5,198 nt of DNA. Origin: an uncultured Gemmatimonadota bacterium. Its GTDB lineage: Bacteria; Gemmatimonadota; Gemmatimonadetes; Gemmatimonadales; Gemmatimonadaceae. The stretch lies in contig CAMLEQ010000298.1 in NCBI GenBank assembly GCA_946479015.1, positions 1 through 5,198 of the forward strand. The letters are read 5' to 3'. The position numbers were made by a program, and so were the translations under genes. The notes under the pieces were generated by a model. It had not been told where the DNA came from and did no database searches. It saw nothing but the letters and a program-made list of their open reading frames with translations. This document shows, in pieces, positions 1-5,198 of this stretch (positions within the stretch are counted from its first letter, which is position 1; the number at the start of each line of letters is the position of its first letter).

Positions 1-250
1 CTACGCGCGGACGCCGCCGTCGCCACACCCCCGCGCCCCGCCCCGACGCTCCGCAACGGCCGCTCGGGCCGGCCACGACGCACGCCCACCGCGCCGCGCG
101 CCGCACGCGCATCCGAGCGGGCGCCGCGCTCGGCGCGCGGTGCACGGCGCGGGGCCCTCGCCGTACGACGCACGGCGCGCGATGCCCGGTGCGCGGCACG
201 TGGAGCATGGCGCGCGGCGCGCAGCCCTCGGCGCGGGGCGCAGGCCGCGC

Positions 251-286
251 GGCGCTCGGCGCGGCGCTCGGCGCGGCGCTCGCCGC
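251..286. repeat. 12-bp tandem repeat, three copies
   Basis: The unit ggcgctcggcgc occurs perfectly at 251-262 and 263-274, then with one change (ggcgctcgccgc) at 275-286. It sits in the low-complexity downstream region, with related words scattered on both sides. It could arise by replication slippage in GC-rich DNA. Confidence 0.75.
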
Positions 287-484
287 CGCAGCTCCCGGCC
301 CCTGGCGCAGGGCGGGGGACAGGCGGCGGGGGCCGTTCGCGCAGGCGGCGCGTCGCGCGTAGCAAGAGACCCCGCGCGCGCCGACGGTAGATGCTGACAC
401 GGGCGCCCCGAACGCTCTGGCGCGCGCGGGGGCTCGCAGCGTGTAAGCGAGTCGCGCCGCCGGAGCGAATGGCCCCCGGCGCCA

Positions 485-585
485 GGCCGAGGAGCTCGCG
501 CGGAACCAGCCCGGCCGAGGAGCTCGCGCGGAACCAGCCCGGCCGAGGAGCTCACCCGGAGTCCGACAGGCCGAGGCGCTCGACG
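485..585. repeat. 28-bp tandem repeat: two perfect copies, one degenerate, one partial
   Basis: Copies at 485-512 and 513-540 are identical (ggccgaggagctcgcgcgga followed by accagccc). The copy at 541-568 keeps the first half (ggccgaggagctc) and diverges after that. A fourth begins at 569 as ggccgaggcgctcg. The 28-base period is not a multiple of three, which argues against a coding repeat. It starts about 30 bases past the stop of the receiver-like gene. Confidence 0.88.
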
Positions 586-613
586 TGCTCGACGCGCGAT
601 GGCCGTGCAGCGA

Positions 614-1048
614 CTAAGCGCTCGGGTCCGGTCCGCCCGTCTGCTCGGCGGCGACGCGCTCGAGGAGCTGCGGCAGTTGCGCCGAGAGTGCCGAGCGGGC
701 GAGCACCACCGACGCGCCGGCGTCGCGCCCCGCGCGGATCGCCTCCATGTTCGTGTGTCCCGAGAAGCCGATGATCCGGGTCGCGGCGCGCGCCTCGCTG
801 CCGCCCCGGGCCGCGCTCCGCTCGAGGATGCGATGGATCGCGGCGGCGGGGTCCAGCGCGTCGGTCTCCAGGTCCACGAACGCGACGCACGGATCCACCG
901 TCGCGAGATGACGGTCCAGCTGCTCCAGCGAGCGCGCGGCGCGGAGCTCGAGGCCCAGACGGCGCGCCACCTCGTCGATCTTCGAGCGGAAGAGCAGGTC
1001 GCTCATCACCACCAGCACGGGGCGGTGGAGCGGCGGCGGCGCGCTCAC
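614..1048 (-). CDS. Stand-alone receiver-like (CheY-fold) protein with altered active site
   Basis: A 144-residue single-domain protein with the alternating β/α pattern of response-regulator receivers. Strand 1 is PVLVVMSDLLF, with only one acidic residue (D17, preceded by S16) where receivers have an acidic pair. Strand 3, VAFVDLE, puts D59 at the phospho-acceptor position. Strand 4, RIIGFSGHTN, puts S96 about where the conserved Ser/Thr sits. The strand 5 segment DAGASVVLARSA has R118 where receivers have an invariant lysine. It has no DNA-binding or output domain, signal peptide or membrane segment. It may be a pseudo-receiver used for protein contacts, or may still be phosphorylated weakly at D59. 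The GTG start lies in a GTGA overlap with the SDR stop (1045-1048) and gives the MSAPPPLHRPVLVV N-terminus; an internal ATG (M15) would cut strand 1. Stop is TAG. It is the last gene of the cluster. The receiver call rests on pattern recognition, and the role is unknown. Confidence 0.8.
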   Translation of the reverse strand: MSAPPPLHRPVLVVMSDLLFRSKIDEVARRLGLELRAARSLEQLDRHLATVDPCVAFVDLETDALDPAAAIHRILERSAARGGSEARAATRIIGFSGHTNMEAIRAGRDAGASVVLARSALSAQLPQLLERVAAEQTGGPDPSA

Positions 1049-1737
1049 GACTTTTTCGGCGGCCGCGCCGGCCGCACCTCGATCCGCGACACGAGCGCGT
1101 TCCCGCGCTGGTGCAGCAGGTACCACACCGCGTCCGCGATCTCCTCCGAGGAGATCATCCACGACGTGTCGCCCTTCCGCGGGGAGAAGTCGGTGGCCAC
1201 CGAGCCGGGCATCACCATCGACACCTGCACGCCGGCGTCGCGCACCTCGAGCATCAGCGACTCGCTGAAGCCCACCACCGCGTGCTTCGTCGCCGTGTAC
1301 CCCGTGCCGCCCACCATCGGGTTGCGCCCGGCGAGCGATCCGATGTTCACGATGTGCCCCGCGCCGCGCCGCAGCATCCCCGGGAGCAGGGTGCGCGTGA
1401 CGTAGAAGAGCGCGTCCAGGTTCACGCCCATCATCCGCCGCCACTCCTCGATGGACATCTCCACGAGCGGCTTCATGACGCCGATCCCGGCGTTGTTCAC
1501 GAGCACCGCCGCTTCCACACCGGCGAGCGCGCGCTCCACCGCCGCCGCATCGGAGACGTCGCAGCACACCGGGCGGCAGCGCCCGCCCCCGCCCTCGATC
1601 TCCGCCCTGAGCGACTCCAGCTCCGGCGCCGAGCGCGCGACCGCCACCACCTCCCACCGCTCCGCGAGGCGCTTCGCCACCGCGCGCCCGATCCCGCGCG
1701 AGGCCCCCGTGACCACCGCCACCCCGGGCGCGCTCAC
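1045..1737 (-). CDS. Short-chain dehydrogenase/reductase (classical SDR), NADP(H)-type
   Basis: A 230-residue Rossmann-fold oxidoreductase of the classical SDR family. Seen in order: cofactor motif TGASRGIG (10-17), NNAG (81-84), structural N106, catalytic S134 (NIGSLAG), and Y147/K151 in YTATK, followed by MPGSVATDF (176-184). R14 and R35, just after the second β-strand, favour NADP(H) over NAD(H). The C-terminus ends early with a basic proline-rich tail (RPARPPKKS), with no extra substrate-loop domain. The substrate is unknown; 3-hydroxy acid, carbonyl or 3-oxoacyl reduction are all possible. The GTG start is chosen because it gives a standard SDR N-terminus (MSAPGVAVVTGAS) and overlaps the M20 stop as GTGA (1734-1737). 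The open frame runs much further upstream, but only as antiphase sequence inside the peptidase gene. The 3' end overlaps the next gene in the same GTGA manner, so expression is probably coupled on both sides. Confidence 0.94.
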   Translation of the reverse strand: MSAPGVAVVTGASRGIGRAVAKRLAERWEVVAVARSAPELESLRAEIEGGGGRCRPVCCDVSDAAAVERALAGVEAAVLVNNAGIGVMKPLVEMSIEEWRRMMGVNLDALFYVTRTLLPGMLRRGAGHIVNIGSLAGRNPMVGGTGYTATKHAVVGFSESLMLEVRDAGVQVSMVMPGSVATDFSPRKGDTSWMISSEEIADAVWYLLHQRGNALVSRIEVRPARPPKKS

Positions 1738-3116
1738 CGCGCCACCCGCGCGATCGCGCCGAAGATCAGCCGCGTGCCGAAGTGCAGCGCCGCGAGTGGT
1801 ATCCGTTCGTCGTTGCCGTGCATGCGATCCTCGTCCTCCTGGGTCATCGGGAACGGGAGGATGCCGTACGCCTGCACCCCCCGGGCGCGCAGCCGCGCGC
1901 TGTCCGTCGCTCCCGTGCTGAGATACGGCACCACCGCGAGCGCCGGGTCGAGCGTCCGCGCCGCGGCGGCGATGCTGGCGAACATCGGCGAGTCCACCGG
2001 CGACGCCGGCACATCGCCCTCGCCGCTCGGCACCGGCTCCACGTGCACCATCGGGTCGGCGATCTCCCGCGCGAGCCGCGCCGCCACCCGCTCGATGCGC
2101 TCGCCGGGGAGCAGCCGCACGTCGAGCGTCGCCGCGGCCTCGGTGGGGATCACGTTGCCGCGGATCCCCCCCTGCACCATGGTCGGGGAGATGCCGTTGC
2201 GCAGCAGCGCGTCGAGCGCCGGTACGCGCGACAGCGTGCGCGCCCCGCGCGCCACGCGCCGGGGGTCGCTCGAGACGATGTCGCGCATGGCGCGCGCCTC
2301 GGTGGCATCGGGCCACACGCGCGACAGCCCGCCGAAGAAGCCGCGCGTCACCGCCCCGAGGCGCAACGGCTCGCGGTGCTGCGCCGCGATCGCCAGCGCG
2401 CGGCCGAGCCGTCCCACCGCGTTCCCCGGCAGCGGGATCGACGCGTGCCCCCCCGGACCGCGCGCCACCAGCCGCACCCGGTGCGGCACCTTCTCCGCGC
2501 ACTGCACCGCGAGGTAGAGCGGCCGCCCGCCCACGATGCGCGTGCGCCCCCCTTCGTTCAGGGCGAGCTCGGCGCGGATCAGTTCCGGGTGCTTCGCGGC
2601 GAGCCAGTCGATCCCCCACTCCCCGCCGGCCTCCTCGTCCGACGTCGCCACGAACACCACGTCGCGCGCGAGCGGCACGCCGGCCCCCACCACGTGGCGC
2701 TGGAGCAGGAGCATCGTCTCCAGGTTCGCGGCGAGCATCCCCTTGTCGTCGATCGCGCCGCGGCCGTACAGGTACCCGCCCCGGATCTCTCCCCCGAACG
2801 GGTCCACCGACCAGAAGGCGCGCTCCACGCCAACCACGTCCATGTGCGCCAGCAGCAGCACCGGCCCGCGCGCGCCGCTCCCGCGCAGCCGCGCCACCAC
2901 CGCGGCGCGACCGGGCGCGGGCTCGAGCAGCACCGTCTCGATCCCCTCGCGAGACAGCACCTCTTCCAGGTAGCGCGCGACGACGATCTCGTTCCCCGGC
3001 GGATTCACCGTGTCCGTGCGGATGAGCCGCTGGAGGTGCGCCACCGTCTCCTCCCGCGCCCGCTCCCAGGCGAAGGAGATGGGGATCGTGTCCGGCGAGG
3101 GAATCGGCACCGTCAT
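1734..3116 (-). CDS. M20-family zinc metallopeptidase (M20/M25/M40 type; carboxypeptidase or dipeptidase)
   Basis: A predicted cytoplasmic di-zinc amidohydrolase that would release amino acids from short peptides or N-acyl amino acids. The M20 motifs occur in order: LLLAHMDVV with H91 and D93; YGRGAIDDKG with the bridging aspartate, probably D123; SDEEAGGEWG with general base E161 and ligand E162; LALNEGG (E188 is the likely ligand); and MHGNDERI with H433 near the C-terminus. The lid/dimerisation domain lies at about 205-320 and includes GPGGHAS with H224. At 460 residues the length is normal for the family, and all expected metal and catalytic positions are present. The GRGxxDDKG and ALNEGG style resembles the carboxypeptidase S/PM20D1-like branch more than DapE or ArgE, but the substrate cannot be read from sequence. 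ATG at 3116 is the only conventional start, since the open frame upstream has no ATG, GTG or TTG. There is no clear ribosome binding site. The TGA stop overlaps the next gene's GTG (GTGA). Confidence 0.95.
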   Translation of the reverse strand: MTVPIPSPDTIPISFAWERAREETVAHLQRLIRTDTVNPPGNEIVVARYLEEVLSREGIETVLLEPAPGRAAVVARLRGSGARGPVLLLAHMDVVGVERAFWSVDPFGGEIRGGYLYGRGAIDDKGMLAANLETMLLLQRHVVGAGVPLARDVVFVATSDEEAGGEWGIDWLAAKHPELIRAELALNEGGRTRIVGGRPLYLAVQCAEKVPHRVRLVARGPGGHASIPLPGNAVGRLGRALAIAAQHREPLRLGAVTRGFFGGLSRVWPDATEARAMRDIVSSDPRRVARGARTLSRVPALDALLRNGISPTMVQGGIRGNVIPTEAAATLDVRLLPGERIERVAARLAREIADPMVHVEPVPSGEGDVPASPVDSPMFASIAAAARTLDPALAVVPYLSTGATDSARLRARGVQAYGILPFPMTQEDEDRMHGNDERIPLAALHFGTRLIFGAIARVAR

Positions 3117-3143
3117 CGGCTGGATCGGGCGAACGAGAATCGT

Positions 3144-3162
3144 GCCGCGCGGAGGGCGCGGC
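3144..3162 (-). promoter_or_regulatory. Perfect 7-bp GC hairpin in the gap between the two peptidase genes
   Basis: In the transcribed (minus) direction the sequence is GCCGCGC, loop CCTCC, then GCGCGGC, a perfect inverted repeat. It sits in the only real intergenic gap of the gene cluster (3117-3192). No T-tract follows it, so it is not a standard intrinsic terminator. It could be an mRNA-stabilising or processing stem, a partial attenuator, or a chance product of high GC. No Shine-Dalgarno sequence or recognisable promoter is visible in the rest of the gap. Confidence 0.3.
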
Positions 3163-3192
3163 GTGGGAAACGGCCGGTGGCGCGGCTCGCGC

Positions 3193-4716
3193 TCACCCCG
3201 CGACGAGCAGCGCCTCCGTCGCGCGCACCAGCGGCTCGAAGCTCAGCCCCTTCCCCGCCACGCGCGCCGCCAGCTCGTCCGCGAGCTCGCGCTGCCCCTC
3301 CGCGAACAGGTGCTCCACGATCCACGGCCCCGCGCGCGGGTTGCGCCACCAGTCCGCGTCGAACCGCTCCACCAGCGTCTCGCCGAGCAGCGCCTGCAAC
3401 TGCCACGCGCGCAGGTAGCGCGCGGCGTAGAAGCGCGGGTCCACGTCCACGAACGCATCGGCCGGGTCGTAGCGGAAGCTCGTCGCGTCGCCGAGCGTCT
3501 GCACGTACAGGTCGGGGAGCGCGTCCCACGACACGTCGCCGCCGTAGAGCGCCGCCTCGTAGATCAGCTTCGCGCAGTACCGCCGCAGGAACTGCAGCTC
3601 CTCCAGCCCCACCGCGCGCAGGAACGCCGGCACCCGCGCGCGCCCCAGCTCGGTGTAGCGCGCCAGCCACCCCGCGTCGTGCATGAGGTGGTCGAACAGC
3701 ATCGCGTACCCCTCGGTGACCGAGTTGTCGCCCAGCCACCGGTACTCGAACGGATAATCCGGCCGCGTGTAGCCGAAGTGCAGCGCGTGCCCCAGCTCGT
3801 GCAGGAAGGTGCGCCAGTCGGACTGCCCGCCGTGCGGGCGCAGCACGAGGTACACCTCCGCCGGCACGCGCACGGGAGCGCAGAAGGCGCGCGCGCGCTT
3901 CCCCTCGCGATCGCCGGTGTCGTAGAGAACGTGTCCCCCCGCCGTGGGCTCCAGCCCCATCTCCGCCATCTGCCGCCGCACCGCCGGCTCCATGGCCGCC
4001 CCGGGGAAGTACGGATCGAACTCCGGCGCGCGCAGCAGCGCGAGCGCGTCGGCGCGCGTCGCCTCGCGCGGATCGATCCCCAGCTTCTCGCGCACCGCCC
4101 CGCGCACGGTGTCGTCCCACATCGCGCGCGTGTCGCGCAGGAACGCCTCGCATTGCGCCACCAGCGCCGGCAGCTCCACGCCGCTCAGCGTCGCGAACGT
4201 GGACACGTACGTGGGGGCGATCTCCAGCGCGTCGGTGAGGTCGCGCTCGCGCTGGAAGCGCTCGCGCCGGAGCGGCGCCAGCTCGGCCTGCACCACCGTC
4301 GCCCGCGCGCGCTCCAGCACCAGCCGCTCCGCGCGGTCGCGCGAGTTCGCGATCTCGATCGCCACCCGCTGGAACGGGATGCGGCGCCCGTCGGGGAGCG
4401 ACACCGTCGCGCTCGCCTCCCACGCGATCTCGCGCTCGTCGAGCGGCGCGAGCGCGCGCGACACGAGCGAGTCCGCCTGCCACTCGAGCAGCAGCCGCGC
4501 CGAGCGCGATCCGTCCGTGCCCGGCGGCGCATCGCGGAACGTCTCGCGCACCATCGCCAGTGCGTCGTCGCTCACCACGGCGGCGTGCCTGGCGTAGATC
4601 GGCTGCAGGTCCGCCTCCGCCTTGAGCCCCGCGTGCGCCTGGTAGTACTCGCGCGAGAGCTCCTCCATCAGCGCCTCGCCCTCGCGGCGGATGGCGTCGA
4701 GCGACGGCGCGCTCAT
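3193..4716 (-). CDS. M3-type zinc oligopeptidase (gluzincin), compact 507-residue form
   Basis: Predicted cytoplasmic zinc endopeptidase that would cut short peptides. The zinc site is plain: HELGH at residues 306-310 (two histidine ligands and the catalytic glutamate) and a third ligand, probably E335, in SVTEGYAMLFDHL. The gap from H310 to E335 is 25 residues, the spacing of thimet oligopeptidase and neurolysin (M3), whereas M32 and M2 enzymes differ by about one. A conserved aromatic stretch (FYAARYLRAWQL, 429-440) fits the helix that carries substrate-binding tyrosines in M3 enzymes. The first 300 residues are mostly helical, with no signal peptide or membrane segment. At 507 residues it is shorter than typical PepF or thimet-type enzymes (about 560-700). 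The ATG is fixed by the ATGA overlap with glyS; no strong Shine-Dalgarno sequence precedes it, which suits coupled translation. The M3 assignment rests on motif spacing, so a divergent sister family remains possible. Confidence 0.88.
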   Translation of the reverse strand: MSAPSLDAIRREGEALMEELSREYYQAHAGLKAEADLQPIYARHAAVVSDDALAMVRETFRDAPPGTDGSRSARLLLEWQADSLVSRALAPLDEREIAWEASATVSLPDGRRIPFQRVAIEIANSRDRAERLVLERARATVVQAELAPLRRERFQRERDLTDALEIAPTYVSTFATLSGVELPALVAQCEAFLRDTRAMWDDTVRGAVREKLGIDPREATRADALALLRAPEFDPYFPGAAMEPAVRRQMAEMGLEPTAGGHVLYDTGDREGKRARAFCAPVRVPAEVYLVLRPHGGQSDWRTFLHELGHALHFGYTRPDYPFEYRWLGDNSVTEGYAMLFDHLMHDAGWLARYTELGRARVPAFLRAVGLEELQFLRRYCAKLIYEAALYGGDVSWDALPDLYVQTLGDATSFRYDPADAFVDVDPRFYAARYLRAWQLQALLGETLVERFDADWWRNPRAGPWIVEHLFAEGQRELADELAARVAGKGLSFEPLVRATEALLVAG

Positions 4717-5198
4717 CCCGCGATGCGCTCGAGGATGAAGTCGCGCACCTTCCCCGCGTCCACGCGCTCCTGTTGCAGCGTGTCGCGGTCGCGGATGGTC
4801 ACGGTGCCATCGCTCGTGGACTGCCCGTCCACAGTGATGCAGTACGGGGTGCCGATCTCGTCCTGCCGGCGGTAGCGCCGCCCGATCGCCCCAGACTCGT
4901 CGTAGAACACGGGGAAGAACGGCCGCAGGTCGGCGGCCAGGCGCGTCGCCATCTCCGGCATCCCGTCCTTCTTCACCAGCGGGAAGATCCCCGCCTTCAC
5001 CGGCGCGAGCGCCGGGTGGAAGCCGAGCACCGTGCGCCCTTCCGACTCCCCCGGCACCGCCTCCTCGCGGTACCCGTTCACCAGCACCGCCAGCGTGGTG
5101 CGGTCCGCCCCCACCGACGTCTCGATCACGTACGGCACGTAGCGCCGGTTGTTCGGCTGGTCGAAGTACTCGAGCTTCTTCCCCGAGAACTCCTGGTG
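4713..5198 (-). CDS. glyS: Glycyl-tRNA synthetase (glycine--tRNA ligase), α2 dimeric type, C-terminal part; 5' end outside window
   Basis: This cytoplasmic class II enzyme charges tRNA-Gly with glycine. The window holds its last 161 codons, and the reading frame stays open to the right edge, starting HQEFSGKKLEYFDQPNNRRY. Next comes class II motif 3 (PYVIETSVGADR, about 5100-5138), whose arginine contacts ATP. A typical anticodon-binding domain (HGTP_anticodon type) follows, with hallmarks LAPVKAGIFPLVKKDG, FYDESGAIGRRYRRQDEIGTP and DGTVTIRDRD. These identify the single-chain α2 enzyme, not the α2β2 GlyQ/GlyS pair. A GTG inside motif 3 could be mistaken for a start, but homology clearly continues upstream of it. 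The TGA stop overlaps the ATG of the peptidase gene by four bases (ATGA, 4713-4716), so the two are probably co-translated. The catalytic core before motif 3 lies outside the window. No defect is visible in the part seen. Confidence 0.97.
   Translation of the reverse strand, partial: HQEFSGKKLEYFDQPNNRRYVPYVIETSVGADRTTLAVLVNGYREEAVPGESEGRTVLGFHPALAPVKAGIFPLVKKDGMPEMATRLAADLRPFFPVFYDESGAIGRRYRRQDEIGTPYCITVDGQSTSDGTVTIRDRDTLQQERVDAGKVRDFILERIAG

Larger units (their letters stand above)
1..613. other. Low-complexity GC-rich region without a credible gene
   Basis: This stretch follows the last gene of the minus-strand cluster. Open frames exist on both strands but encode arginine-, alanine- and proline-rich sequence with no recognisable domain, as expected from random high-GC DNA. 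Short GC words recur: the 9-mer ctcggcgcg appears at 129-137, 227-235, 255-263 and 267-275. Two tandem repeats are listed separately. No tRNA-like TψC sequence, T-tract terminator or plausible promoter was seen. It is best read as intergenic sequence with decaying repeats, although a minus-strand frame ending at position 1 cannot be fully excluded as a protein. Confidence 0.6.

Noticed and set aside
427..478. Possible stem: cgggggc (427-433) pairing with gcccccg (472-478), with a small inner stem
   Set aside because: The loop is long, no T-tract follows on either strand, and such pairs are common by chance at this GC level, so it is not supported as a terminator or RNA gene.
1..555. 184-codon minus-strand frame starting at a GTG
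   Set aside because: It has arginine/alanine/proline low complexity, runs through out-of-frame tandem repeats, and shows no domain or ribosome binding site. A real gene cannot be fully excluded, but I would not annotate one.
391..774. 127-codon plus-strand frame
   Set aside because: It crosses the 28-bp repeat and runs antisense into the receiver-like gene, with a composition typical of shadow frames.
1738..2619. Upstream extension of the SDR reading frame
   Set aside because: The frame is open but overlaps the M20 gene out of phase with arginine-rich nonsense. The SDR fold begins just after the GTG at 1737, which overlaps the M20 stop.
1782..3686. 634-codon plus-strand open frame
   Set aside because: It lies antisense to the M20 and M3 peptidase genes, is rich in arginine, histidine, alanine and proline, and has no domain. 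High third-position GC on the real strand removes stop codons from this frame.
3010..4875. 621-codon plus-strand open frame
   Set aside because: It is antisense to the M3 peptidase and parts of glyS and the M20 gene, with biased composition and no recognisable motif; the opposite strand carries intact catalytic motifs.

Overview
The window is a very GC-rich stretch (roughly 70% or more by eye, with strong G/C at third codon positions). It comes from a bacterium with α2-type (dimeric, eukaryote-like) glycyl-tRNA synthetase. The gene order and protein style suggest Gemmatimonadota or another high-GC environmental phylum. That placement is an impression from the proteins, not a search result.

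All supported genes lie on the minus strand and are read from right to left. They are: the C-terminal part of glycyl-tRNA synthetase (cut by the right edge); a compact 507-residue M3-type zinc oligopeptidase; a 460-residue M20-family zinc peptidase; a 230-residue short-chain dehydrogenase/reductase; and a 144-residue receiver-like (CheY-fold) protein with altered active-site residues. Three of the four junctions are 4-base start/stop overlaps (ATGA, GTGA, GTGA). The fourth, between the two peptidases, is a 76-base gap with a perfect GC-rich hairpin. This looks like one co-transcribed, translationally coupled operon that begins outside the window.

Bases 1-613, downstream of the last gene, have no credible gene. 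They are low-complexity GC-rich sequence with two short tandem repeats: a 12-bp unit near 251-286 and a 28-bp unit at 485-585.

Functionally, the two peptidases suit successive steps of intracellular peptide breakdown (oligopeptides to short peptides to amino acids) beside a translation gene. The SDR is an NADP(H)-type oxidoreductase of unknown substrate, and the small receiver-like protein may be a regulator or scaffold. The long plus-strand open frames across this region are antisense artefacts of high GC. I see no mobile element, CRISPR array, RNA gene or clearly new system. The receiver-like protein and the downstream repeat region deserve the most attention.
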